From contig NW_020653750.1 in NCBI RefSeq assembly GCF_003589595.1, positions 8,225,928-8,289,927 of the forward strand: a stretch of 64,000 bases of DNA, written 5' to 3'. Below the pieces are notes generated by a model. It was not told the DNA's origin, made no database searches, and worked only from the letters and a program-made list of their open reading frames with translations. A program made the translations under genes and the position numbers. Numbering within the stretch: the first letter of the stretch is position 1; each line of letters starts with the position of its first letter. The stretch comes from Hyposmocoma kahamanoa. Taxonomy: Eukaryota; Arthropoda; Insecta; Lepidoptera; Cosmopterigidae. Shown here piece after piece: positions 1-8,689 of this stretch.

Positions 1-176
1 TTATTTATTTTTAAATTTAGTGATTTAAGCCAGGTAATAAGACCGTTCAATGTATTGTTTATGTCAAATTCGTAGTCAATTTTTGTTTTTCCGTTATTAG
101 TAAATAATATTGTGACATCATCAGCGAACATAATAGGTATACAGCGTGCTTAACACTGAGTAAGATGTGGCAGTTC

Positions 177-187
<11 letters not shown>
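1..187 (-). pseudogene. LINE ORF2, reverse transcriptase FADD-box part
   Basis: Reading from 187 leftwards, the frame gives 'ELPHLTQC', a stop, then 'ARCIPIMFADDVTILFT' and on to the window edge. FADD is the catalytic YXDD-equivalent box. It follows directly on 'GVPQGSVLGPLLFI' at about 592-630, so the segment in between is an insertion into the 'LLFIIYIN' codons. Confidence 0.85.

Positions 188-218
<31 letters not shown>
181..218. repeat. (TA)n microsatellite, left flank of the LTR-like insert
   Basis: Nearly pure TA dinucleotides with one CA. A second TA run at 566-585 lies on the other side of the insert. The two runs probably derive from one expanded TA tract in the RT codons for Ile-Tyr-Ile, or from target-site duplication followed by expansion. 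Confidence 0.9.
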
Positions 219-221
<3 letters not shown>

Positions 222-565
222 CGGCGCGCCAACAAAACAACGTGGCGTGATCGCACGCGATACCCCTCTACCTGCCTGCCCACCTGCCTAATGAGCCTGC
301 TACCTGCAAAATCCCCTATATAAGCGAGTCGTTGCGGACGAAGTGGCAGTTCGATTCTCGCAGCAGACACGAACGCTTGATAACTTAGTTATTATAGTCA
401 TAAATTATTATTTCTGCTAGTAAATAGTTCATGAGAAATAAATAGTTATTTACAATTTACAATTACATTTTATTCAAAATTCTATTATGGAAAATAATCG
501 TCGAGAAAGGGGCAGCCGTGAGGGCTCCCCTTTACTACCCTCTCACCATCCGCATTCTTCTGACA
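219..565 (+). mobile_element. Solo-LTR-like insertion inside the LINE RT
   Basis: A 347-bp unit separates the GVPQGS and FADD boxes of the RT. It has a TATA box (TATATAAG, 317-324), a plausible initiator about 30 bp downstream (GGCAGTTCGATTC), and a poly(A) signal (AATAAA, 437-442), all in plus orientation. Its ends read TATC...GACA, which would be TGTC...GACA with one change, as in an LTR. Both flanks are TA microsatellite, so the target duplication cannot be read. A solo LTR of a Ty3 or BEL/Pao-type element is the best reading; another short element with an internal promoter is possible. Confidence 0.5.
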
Positions 566-1666
566 TATATATATATATATATATAATAAAGAGAAGAGGA
601 CCCAGTACACTTCCCTGTGGCACCCCAAAATATTTCTTAAGTATGTCGATCTGGCCTCTTGCACTCATTTATTGCTAAATACGGTCAGACATAGTGCTTG
701 TTTACATTTCGATAGGTAACTACGTATTAAATCATTTGCTACGCCTCGAATACCACATTTGTCAAGTTGTTTTAGCAAGATAGAGTGTATAACACAGTCG
801 AACGCTTTTGTCATGTCCAAGAAAAGTGCAATACTGTCTTTTTTAAGATTTATAGCTTCCCACAAACTATGTAGAAATGTAAAAATGGATAGAGATGTTG
901 ATCTCATTTTACGTAATCCAAATTGAAACTGACTAAATATGTTAGGTTTATCTAAAAAGTTTGTTATTCTTTTGTAGATAACCTTTTCAAATATTGTAGA
1001 GAAATTCGGAAGAAGAACTATAGGCCTGTAATTTTCTGAGATTTCTTTAGAATCTTTATTATGTAAAGGTTTTATTAATGATATCTTCATTTTATCAGGA
1101 AAGTAGCCTGTTTGTAGCATTAAATTAATTATATGTACTAGTGGCAATATAATAATGTCAACACATTTTGTTGCATTGAAATACCATCGTCACCACAACT
1201 TCGTTTACTTTTAATAATTTTAATTATATGTCGAACTTCCTGTTCATCAACTGGATTCAAATATAATAATTTTTATAACGCTCACACTCAACATAGCCCC
1301 GCACTAGGGAAACCCTGTGTCGCGGGTGCCATGGACGCACACATAGACAACCACAAATTACACCCAAACTCACGAGAGAAATAAATGTAGGTCACACAAA
1401 TATTTCTCCCGGCCCGGGAATCGAACCTGGGACCTCTGCGTGGCAGTCCGGCATGGTAACCGTTCGGACACGGAGGCAGTTAAATATACGCTCTTACTTT
1501 CATGTTCTTGGATAGATTTGTAATTATTAACAAAATTGGAATTAAAACTTTGTGTAACATAATGTCTATTTAAATGTTCAGCTATTTGTGAAGGGTCAGT
1601 TATATTTCCTTGATCGGTTTGTAAATGTTTCATTTTTGTTGGTATTTCGTTTGTAGTTGTAGTATT
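566..1666 (-). pseudogene. LINE ORF2, reverse transcriptase N-terminal and palm part
   Basis: Reading right to left the frame starts around 1633, is cut by the SINE at 1276-1481, resumes with 'PVDEQEV..IIKSKRSCGDDGIS' around 1150-1260, and continues at 665-1147 through 'ENYRPIVLLPNFSTIFEKV' (RT domain 1/2), 'FGLRKMRSTS' and 'FLDMTKAFDCV', which holds the first catalytic Asp. It ends near 592-630 with 'GVPQGSVLGPLLF'. Removing the SINE and one copy of its target duplication restores a continuous alignment. Frameshifts near 1148 and 665 show it is dead. Confidence 0.85.
1276..1481 (-). mobile_element. SINE-1 copy (tRNA-derived), inserted in LINE RT
   Basis: Minus-strand sense starts AACTGCCTCCGTGTCCGAACGG, then a B box (GGTTCGATTCC) at about 1418-1430, followed by a non-tRNA body ending in TTATAAAAATTATT. 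The head gives an internal RNA polymerase III promoter. A 7-bp direct repeat AAATATA at 1259-1265 and 1482-1488 is the target duplication, and removing one copy joins the RT frame. It is one of seven copies in this window. Confidence 0.9.
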
Positions 1667-2785
1667 CTATTTAATTGTATTCCAAGTGGCTTTAGTTTTA
1701 TTTGTACTTTTGGTTATGTAATTTATGTTCGTTTTGCGTTTAGAATGTCGTATAGTGGATCTAAGTATTTTTTTATATTTATTGTAATGTGAAATAATAG
1801 AATCGGACCTATATTTTTGGAATTCAACGAAAAGTTGACGCTTGCGTTTGCTAGAAAGTTTAATACCTTTTGTTTTCCAATGTGGTTTCTTTCTGAAGGT
1901 CACTTTGCATTTTTCTATCGGAAAACGCAAATCGTATACAGTTTTGAATATATCAATAAATACATTATATGCCTCATTGGGATGAGTTTGCTCAAATACC
2001 TCATGGAACTTGATTTGAGATATATATTTCATAAATATGTCAATGTAGTTATCAATTTTTCTTCTATAAACATACCAATGTCTGACAGAAAAGCTAGCGG
2101 AACAAGGAAATTTCAGCATTTGTGCCGTATGATCGGATATACCCAGACTAAATACTTTTGCTTTACATTTACTGAAATTTGTAACAATGTTGTCAATACA
2201 AGTCTGAGAGTGCGATGTAATACGTGTAGCTTTAGTAACTCTGCATCTGAATTTATGTATGCTAAGGATTTCCAGGAAACGTGACGTAAGGTTATCCTTT
2301 TGGAAAAGGTTAATATTGAAATCACTCACTAACACTATTTTATTATTTAAATTTCTATGTTTTCTGGTCAATTTGAATAAGAGACATTCAAGCCGATCAA
2401 AAAAGATGGTAACATTTTTACCAGACCTGTATAGGCATACTATTATTGTTTTCAAGTCAGGAATATTTACCCCACAACACTCGAAATTTTCCACTACAGC
2501 AAATTTATGTAACCATTCCAGTTTATTAAAATGTATAGAATTTTTTACGAAAATGCATACTCCACCCCGTCTGTGATTTTTCCTGCAAAAATATTCCGCT
2601 AATTTATAACTTTCTATATGTACACAAGACTGATCGCCATTTTTTAGGAACGTTTCGCTGAAACATACTACATCCGGAGCCGTATCTGCGAGCGAATCTA
2701 TGTAAATGTCAATATCATTTAGTTTCGAGCGAATACTTTGGATATTCATATGGAAAACCTTAAAACTTCCTTTACTTTTATTCAC
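1667..2785 (-). pseudogene. LINE ORF2, endonuclease domain
   Basis: This 372-residue open frame is an exonuclease-endonuclease-phosphatase (APE-like) domain that nicks target DNA to prime reverse transcription. Visible motifs in order: 'FHMNIQSIRSK' near residue 12, 'PDVVCFSETFL' near 38 with the metal-binding Glu, 'VSDFNINL' near 153, and 'LGISDHTAQ' near 218 with the Ser-Asp-His end motif. The C-terminal third is the basic linker before the RT. The frame is intact across the whole domain, unlike the rest of the element, and stops just before the RT begins near 1666. Confidence 0.85.
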
Positions 2786-2879
2786 GAAAAAAACTTTGGT
2801 TCGAATTCCCTTTCATTGTAATTCAAATCGCAATACTTTCCACTATCACAAGTTATCTTAACATGTTTAAAGTAGTCCG

Positions 2880-4022
2880 TTATCCTTGTCTGGGAAGAAT
2901 CTTTTGAATTAGTCGGTTTAGATATTTTTGAAATATTACATGTGCGATGTTAAATGTTAAAGATGAGATCATTGCTGAGTGCATGTTATGAATTTTATAT
3001 TTACGATTGTTATAATTTAAATATGTTCTATTATAATCCCTAGTATTGATAAATTTGTTCAACGCAAGCACTTTGCCCACAGAACCCCTGCACTTAGTCA
3101 AATCAATATAACAGCAGTTGTCAAAACAAGTTAACAATGTTTTTAAGGAACTATTTAACATGTTCTCATTTAGATGTGGATTTTTATCTACAGTCGTAAC
3201 TATAACATTTGTATTAGAAAGTTCACTGAGTGCTACTGTTAAGTCTGCAATTAGTTTAGTGGGATTGCAGTCATTTGAACCAATTGATATCACTACATAG
3301 TCGTCTTGCTTCAGGTTTTTTATAGTTTTAGCACTCATTGCTATGTCATGTTTAGTAACGGCATTTGCCTTGATGTTACCAAAAAAGGGTGTAATCATGT
3401 ACATTTCTGCGTTCTTTTGATCTGATTTTCATTAGATAAGCAGACCATCCCGATGCCTGTTGATCACCAAAAATGTAGATGCTTGATGTTCCAACTTTTT
3501 TTGTGTATCTTTCTTCTAAGATAGTTGTGCACGTCTCTTTCCTGTTGTTTAGCTCTGTTGACTTTTGTTTTAAACTTTCTATTTCTTCGTTGAGCTTCTG
3601 TCTAAATACTTCCATTTTTTGTAATTCCTTTTCTAAATTTTTAATTTTTTCTTGTAGATGCTCCACTTTAGTATTCTCATAATCAATATTAAGATTTGGT
3701 GTGTTTTGAAACATAGGTGATGAATTTATCAAGGATTGCCTGTTTTTCTTCAAGTTGCTTTTCTTTAAAGGTGGAGTTTGACACAAGGTTTTCAACATCT
3801 CAATATCGGATGTTAGGTTATTGATTTGTCTTTTTAGTTCATTATTTTCTATTATTGTGTTTTCAAATTCATTCTGTGTACTCATTAACTCCAACTTTAG
3901 TGCTTTAATTTCTTTTTGAAACTCTTCTGTGCGTGTTGTATCGCTGTGTTGCTTTATTGTACGATCTAAACTCTTCGATAATTGTTCAGGAGTGCTCGTT
4001 TCACTTTCGAATATTTGTGAAT
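2880..4022 (-). pseudogene. LINE ORF1: coiled coil plus SGNH/esterase-like domain, frameshifted
   Basis: ORF1 proteins bind element RNA and form the retrotransposition particle; the esterase-like domain of CR1-type ORF1 is of uncertain role. The first part (3376 to about 4022) is charged and coiled-coil-like, rich in E/K/N/L, and open upstream of the first obvious Met. It ends with a block I-like segment around 'IFGDQQASGWSAYL'. A frameshift near 3400 moves the reading to 2880-3404, which carries block III 'ISIGSNDC' of SGNH hydrolases. Block I reads GDQQ where the nucleophile Ser of GDS would sit, so catalysis may be lost, or the alignment may be imprecise. A block V D-x-x-H motif is not clear. 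Confidence 0.75.
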
Positions 4023-4024
4023 CG

Positions 4025-4175
4025 AAACTTTATGCGGAAAGTTCGAACTGGATAATAGCAGGTGTCTTGTTATCATCACAGACACTTGGTTTATTTTAAT
4101 CGTTAAGGTGGGGTACTGAATCCCACCCTTGCGATTTATGTAACCGATCGCCGTAGTATTGCGTACTCGCAACAA
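4025..4175 (-). pseudogene. DIRS-like retrotransposon RNase H fragment
   Basis: The minus frame reads 'LRVRNTTAIGYINRKGGIQYP', close to the DIRS RNase H segment 'DNTTAI.YINRMGG' as I remember it, with the catalytic Asp replaced by Arg. RNase H removes the RNA template strand. It lies downstream of a DIRS-like RT at 4570-5085 in the same orientation, as expected. A Ty3-like RNase H is the alternative; the GGIQ motif favours DIRS. Confidence 0.55.
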
Positions 4176-4569
4176 TATAACACAATCAGATTATACTAAT
4201 ATAAGAATACTGCAATTCTTAGTAATTGATATGGTGCTTCTTTTCAACAGCCTTCCGTTGGCCTCCTGTGCTACTTGCGCCCTATACGGAATCCCAACCG
4301 GTGCGCGGTGCATCTGTATAAATTCTAATTTAAAACTTAAGGTTCTCATATACGATGAAGTCGAGTAAATATTGTCTGTCCGCCAACTCAATTCACCTAG
4401 AATTATATCTGGAAGATAAATTGTTGTTTCATAGTTACCGTCATGTTTTTAAAGACTTAGAAATTCCTGAATTTCTAGTAATTTTATTATATCACCAACC
4501 GTATTTAGTGGCTGAGCAAGTTGAGATGAGAACACCAATCAATTGAGTGTACTCCCGTATGGCACATCG

Positions 4570-5085
4570 GTGTAACCTAATTATTTTTTAAAGTAAGTGC
4601 AACATTTTTGATGTTTTTCTAGAGGTAAACTTATACTTAAATTTCATGAATCAAAATTGAATCTTAGAAATTTACAAACTTGACATGGTTGTAACACAGA
4701 CTTGCCGTAATTAACCATGAAGCCTAAACATTGCAATAAGTTAATGGTTGCATTAACATTATTGATGCATCGTCATAATCAGCTGCTATACAACAAATAT
4801 CATTTAAATATACCACGAACTTAAACCCTTGTTGTCTCAAATGTGTTACAACTTCTTTCATGATTTTGTTAGTATTCATAGATTTCATTTCATTGGAACC
4901 ACAAGATCAATACTGAAATCTGTGGTACTTTCGGTCTGCTTCGCAGATAGATGCCAGTGAATACACCTCTATCAATACGAGGTATCAATTTTGAGGTAAT
5001 TCGATAGTCCTCCATTTTAAAATGAGTTTTTGTGACAAATTTGTTAAAGAACGTTATGTTCAATAGAAACAACTGCTACCGTTGC
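4570..5085 (-). pseudogene. DIRS-like reverse transcriptase fragment
   Basis: Minus-strand reading, with frameshifts: 'FFNKFVTKTHFKMEDYRITSKLI' (4890-5072), then 'NKIMKEVVTHLRQQGFKFVVYLNDICCIA', where YLND replaces the YLDD catalytic box, then 'LGFMVNYGKS'-like residues and a 'CKFLRFNF' segment. The 'HFKMED' and 'LRQQG...VYLDD' series is characteristic of tyrosine-recombinase retrotransposons of the DIRS group. No recombinase domain was found in the window, and the region 4175-4570 shows nothing recognisable. Decay and the altered catalytic Asp make it non-functional. Confidence 0.6.
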
Positions 5086-5413
5086 GTTTTGTTGCTAAAA
5101 AGTACTAGAAATGTGTTGATGTTTTCTAGGTCAGTACTTTGTCATTGCTCCCAAATCAATTAAGTTTTTAATAGTGAAATACAATTTTTTCGTCGTCGTC
5201 TGGCGATAAACTAATGCCGGGTATTACAGACTGTTGTTGGTACCTGTTTACATAATGGTATTGCTGGCGAAGCTGCATATTGGTTTTGCAGGAGGCTGTC
5301 GCCTCAAACCATTAACGATCTTCTTTAGAATTGTATTAAATATTGAGTTTTAACTACGGCGTGTTTCGTTAACACTCATTAATTGCATGTATGTGGGATT
5401 TAAATCGCAATAA
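5086..5413. other. No feature recognised
   Basis: AT-rich DNA without a supported reading frame or repeat. It may contain diverged DIRS sequence on the minus strand. Confidence 0.6.
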
Positions 5414-6450
5414 CTTGCAGTTGATTTCCTATCGCAGTTAACTCATGGTTAACCCCAACTTAATTTTATTTTAAATATACTTTTGTTAGAATAATATAAT
5501 TATTAAAATCGGCTCGTAGTCGATTTCATTATCGTGGTTAACTCATGGTTAACCCTGACGTAAATTTATTTAAAATTAACTTTACTTACTAGCACGTAGG
5601 TACTAATATTGTTCGAATCAAAATTAACTCGCAGTCGATTTCGTTATCGTGTCTAACTCGCAGTTAATTCCGACGTAATTTTATTTAAAAAATATACTTT
5701 ACTAATTAGAAAACTAATACTATTTCAATTAAAACAGGCTCGCAGTCGCTTTCGTTATCGTGGTTAACTCGCAGTTAACCCCGACGTAATTTTATTTAAA
5801 AAAATATTTGCTTATTAGCATGTAAGAACTAATATTGTTCATATAGATTTTAAGACTCGTAGTTATTCACTAAATGATTATCACTAATATCAGGTTTCTT
5901 ATCACGGTATGACTTCTTTTTATTTTCCCGATATTTCGAAACGGTTGCACGCTCCATGGTCACGGGTTGACTGGACGGCGGCAGATGACAGCTTTAAGAG
6001 CAGACATATCTGTCTACCCTCTTGCGCTGTCGACGACTACCTGTATCGCGATTTGTTGTGGCGTTACCATTGCAACTCACATTTTTCACACAAACCTCGC
6101 TCACTGTATCCAAACGCGAAACTGAACTCGAGGTGTTTTTGTTTTTATTACTATAGAATATATAAGATTTCATTATAGCGGTTAACTCGCAGTTAATTCC
6201 GACGTAGTTTAATTTAAAAAATATACGTTACTTATTAGCACGTAGGTACTAAGACTGTTGAAATTAAAATCAACTCGCAGTCGATTTCATTATCGTGTTT
6301 AACTCGCGGTTAACTCCGAGGTAGGTTTATTATAAATCATGTAAAATGTAGATATTAATAAATCTGTTCGGATTTTCATTCACCTATGTTCGATTTGTTT
6401 ATCGAGGATAACTCGCAGTTAATCCGATGTTTTATTAAATGTAGGTTAGA
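5414..6450. repeat. Minisatellite, about 100-117-bp units with an internal dyad
   Basis: Seven units are visible, anchored at TAACTC near 5439, 5539, 5654, 5765, 6183, 6300 and 6409. Each holds the dyad GGTTAACTCGCAGTTAACC or a variant (8-bp arms, 3-nt loop), then a C/T-GACGTAATTT segment, an A-rich stretch, a 'TTAGCACGTAGGTACTAA'-type block and a second CTCGCAG motif. The array is split at about 5850-6172 by unrelated DNA that includes a PLE-terminus-like motif. There is no coding potential; unit divergence is moderate. Confidence 0.85.
5927..5973 (-). ncRNA. Hammerhead-ribozyme-like motif (copy ii), PLE-terminus type
   Basis: Minus-strand order: CAACCC, core GTGACCAT, stem II GGAGCG / CGTTTC (6 pairs with two G-U) around loop TGCAAC, then GAAA, then T-ATC-GGG. 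The same 8-nt core GTGACCAT and a 6-nt stem II loop occur in copy (i) at 21621-21685, although the stem II sequences differ. The C-G pair after GAAA in copy (i) is T-A here, so covariation is visible. Stem I is only 3 pairs (CCC/GGG). Self-cleavage is inferred, not shown. Confidence 0.45.
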
Positions 6451-6557
6451 TTCACATTTGCGATGTATGAAAGTGAACATTTATTCTAATTACGCTATAT
6501 ATTAAGTAGCAAGTAGTGCTATATGATAAAAATGAATATTTTCGTTTTTTATTTTCA

Positions 6558-6860
6558 TTATTTATGAGCGTAAGAAAAAATCTTACCTTGATCAATATCC
6601 GACTCGTCCGATGATATAATGATCTTATAACGCTGACGACGTTTTGTATCTGTATTCTCCAAGTATTTCAGTTTACTTGTATAATATTCGATTTTTTCTA
6701 AGTTTGTTCGCTTTGATTTTAACGGAGCTGTGGAGGTGTGCATGTTGCCGCGCATGAAAAAGGAATGAGGATAGAAAGTGGCGGTTGATGCCTGGTAGGG
6801 AGTGTTAACGTCAAAACATTTTTTAATTGGGCTTTTTTTTTGTGCGGTGTTGCCTAGCAA
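6558..6860 (-). CDS. Unidentified 100-aa frame, possible internal exon
   Basis: I do not recognise this protein. The product is basic in the middle ('PLKSKRTNLEKIEYYTSKLK') and ends with an acidic 'IISSDESDID' run. On the minus strand the frame is preceded by a pyrimidine-rich tract ending in TTGCTAG at about 6853 (acceptor-like) and leaves through CAAGGTAAGA at about 6588-6592 (strong donor-like). That makes an exon of about 265 nt plausible, belonging either to a host gene or to a spliced transposon gene. Neighbours are repeats on both sides. A chance frame remains possible. Confidence 0.3.
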   Translation of the reverse strand: MLGNTAQKKSPIKKCFDVNTPYQASTATFYPHSFFMRGNMHTSTAPLKSKRTNLEKIEYYTSKLKYLENTDTKRRQRYKIIISSDESDIDQGKIFSYAHK

Positions 6861-6894
6861 GTTAAGGAAACTACCTGGTTAAATATTATATCGA

Positions 6895-7075
6895 GAATGA
6901 AACGACGAAATATAATGTCTAATATTTATGCAAACCACCATATTTTTTCACTATAGTTACAATAGTTGTTAATTAAATACCTTATTTTTAATTTTACAAG
7001 GAAAACATTCCAATTTACGCTGTATTAAGTTTTACCAATTATTTTATTTAATGAATTTTTATTAAGTTCAATTTA
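6895..7075 (+). repeat. Interspersed repeat shared with 31965-32160 (opposite strand)
   Basis: The stretch from TGTCTAATATTTATGCAAACC through TTACAATAGTTGTTAATTAA to TTTTTATTAAGTTCAATTT recurs, inverted, at 31965-32160 downstream of a LINE RT. It is therefore either LINE 3' UTR or a separate small element inserted in both places. A short related stretch (ACGCAAACCACCCTATT) occurs near 30374. No TIR or target duplication was resolved. Confidence 0.6.
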
Positions 7076-7104
7076 TTATTAATTAACAATAGAAATTAGA
7101 ATAA

Positions 7105-7330
7105 ACTAAAACATATTAATTAGTACTGCAGTCTTATGTCTGTTTGGGATTTTTCATAAGAGGAAATACAGGACCCAAACTGGTGGTAGGTACGGAGAAA
7201 ACATCTTCCCTGTTGAAATTTGGATGTTTTTTAATTTCAATGGCCTCTCGCAGCATCCTGGGTAGATAACGGATTTCTTTTGCAAGGACCTGAATTGAAT
7301 GTGTAGGTTTATCCATGACATGCTCGCGAC
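7105..7330 (-). mobile_element. Penelope-like element fragment, GIY-YIG C-terminus and 3' UTR
   Basis: The minus frame at 7134-7316 reads 'VLAKEIRYLPRMLREAIEIKKHPNF', the end of a PLE GIY-YIG endonuclease. It matches the C-terminus of the larger element at 45420-47290, and the 3' flank 'ACATATTAATTAGTACTGCAG' is nearly identical at 7108 and 45425. The rest of the element is missing; the break lies within the GIY-YIG domain near 7330. Confidence 0.85.
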
Positions 7331-7411
7331 TGCAGACTTCTTCTTCTTCGAGATTCTTTTTAATAAAATGGCAATTTATTACGATAAAGTATTGGAAAGA
7401 AATTATAATTT

Positions 7412-7463
7412 CATTATGCTGGAATAACGTAGAACAGTAGTTCTACATTATTCCAGCATAATG
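7412..7463. repeat. Near-perfect hairpin, 23-bp arms
   Basis: Arms 7412-7434 and 7441-7463 pair with one mismatch around the 6-nt loop CAGTAG; the arm begins CATTATGCTGGAATAA. It could be a tiny foldback element, a transposon terminus or a small-RNA precursor. The rest of 7330-7810 shows nothing further. Confidence 0.8.
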
Positions 7464-7832
7464 AGATAGAATAAGGTAGATACAATTACGTTAAATTGTC
7501 TATCCATATTGTTAAAATCAAATAAACTTAACGAAACATAACTTTGTAAAACGTGGCAGAGCAAATGCAAAATAATGTTTCTCAGAGATGGGTTGGTGTA
7601 ATCTTCTTATATCTTTAATTCCAACTTTTTATTAAAAAAAAAAACATTATACGCGTATATTAGTTTTTTAATTTTCGTTTCTATTCGTTTTCGTTTGTTT
7701 TTTTTTTCAAAAAAAGTACATTTCGTTACCTGTGTTTAACAATCGTGAAAACCTATTATTTATATTTTTAGTTACAGAATTTTAATTAAAATAAGTATAT
7801 TTAAGTATGTCAATTTAAAGCAACATTTTTAC

Positions 7833-8027
7833 GTGCCTAGTTTAGATATTACCCTTGTCACTCATAATACTGACAACACCAAAATTAAGGGCATCAAAGG
7901 CAGTATAGAAACACTCGCGCAGTCATTTTCTGCAAGAATGGCTACTTTTGAAGATAAATTAAGGAAGATCTCGCCCGCAAAGGTGTCATCTACAGCATCT
8001 GTTTCAAGACTTATACAGTTTCAGTAA
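7833..8027 (+). CDS. Unidentified short frame, possible exon or retroelement ORF1/gag piece
   Basis: Not recognised. The frame contains 'IKGIKGSIETLAQSFSARMATFEDKLRKIS', which looks helical. A pyrimidine-rich run ending ACGTGCCTAG at about 7840 could be a splice acceptor, and TTTCAGTAAGT at 8022 is donor-like. It lies just upstream of a LINE 3' end of the same strand, so an element-encoded origin is as likely as a host exon. Confidence 0.2.
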   Translation: MPSLDITLVTHNTDNTKIKGIKGSIETLAQSFSARMATFEDKLRKISPAKVSSTASVSRLIQFQ

Positions 8028-8167
8028 GTTAGTATTGTACGTACAAATTACACAGCCAACAGAAGTACCTCGTTGCTCACGTTTGAATGTGATGAACAGG
8101 AAACGCGATTTAGCCGTAGCATCTTGTTTCTTCATAGACTATCTGACGCCAACTTGTGAGACGGAAG

Positions 8168-8605
8168 TAGGGAAGCACTCCTCATGCTCAACGCCGTAAT
8201 AATAAATCTCGTAAATTTCTTAAGCTCCAAAGGAAAGGGCTAAGATTTCTAACTGTTACTTTAACTGGTCATGGTCCACATAATAAACACCTTTTCAATC
8301 TAGGTATCACAGACAACGCTTTATGTAGATCGTGCATGGAACGAGAGGAAAGGGTCGCGCACATCCTATTGCGATGCTCTGGCGTGGCCAACTACAAGGC
8401 GAAGTACCTTGGAGTGCGGAGGTCGCTCCCCAAAGTTTTCAACAAACCCAGACAGGTGCTGAGATTTTTGGGGAAGCTTGGGTGGCTCGTGTAGGACCCT
8501 GCACTCACCACACGCAAAATAGGCGGCTTGACATCAAGTTGCGGACACCAGCCCGTTATGGTTACACCACACCATACCATTTGAAGCCAAGAACGAGAAC
8601 ATAAT
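8168..8605 (+). mobile_element. 3' end of an RNase H-type LINE (same family as 40640-43210)
   Basis: Frameshifted reading 'FNLGITDNALCRSCMEREERVAHILLRCSGVANYKAKYLGV' gives the C-terminal zinc knuckle (C..C....H....C) of the LINE polyprotein. It aligns closely with 42800-43130, starting in both at 'GGGAAGCACTCC'. Everything upstream (RT, RNase H) is missing, as expected for 5' truncation during retrotransposition. Confidence 0.8.
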
Positions 8606-8608
8606 TTA

Positions 8609-8672
8609 GATGGTTGTTAACACCATCTGATATCAAGAATGAGGCACCATCCAGATGGTTGTTAACACTATC
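8609..8672 (+). repeat. Two palindromic 21-mers in the LINE 3' UTR
   Basis: AGATGGTTGTTAACACCATC plus T occurs at about 8609 and again, with one change, at about 8652, 43 bp apart. Each is an imperfect palindrome centred on GTTAAC. They sit where the 3' UTR of the LINE would be. Confidence 0.6.
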
Positions 8673-8689
8673 TGGATGATGTATAAACT

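Larger units (their letters stand above)
1..4025 (-). mobile_element. CR1-like non-LTR retrotransposon (LINE), decayed, runs off left edge
   Basis: Order along the minus strand: ORF1 (coiled coil plus SGNH hydrolase), ORF2 apurinic-type endonuclease, then reverse transcriptase whose FADD box lies at the very start of the window. An ORF1 with an esterase-like domain followed by an EN-RT ORF2 is the architecture of the CR1/L2 group, so I place it there; the exact clade is not settled. Two younger insertions interrupt it: a SINE at 1276-1481 and an LTR-like unit at 219-565. At about 4025 the coding sequence stops matching ORF1 and becomes a DIRS-like RNase H frame, so the LINE is probably 5'-truncated there. 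Confidence 0.85.

Noticed and set aside
1817..2284. 155-aa plus frame at 1817-2284
   Set aside because: Antisense of the intact LINE endonuclease frame.
5414..6450. CRISPR-like spaced repeats
   Set aside because: Units are about 110 bp with diverged whole-unit homology and no uniform short repeat with unique spacers; the setting is eukaryotic.
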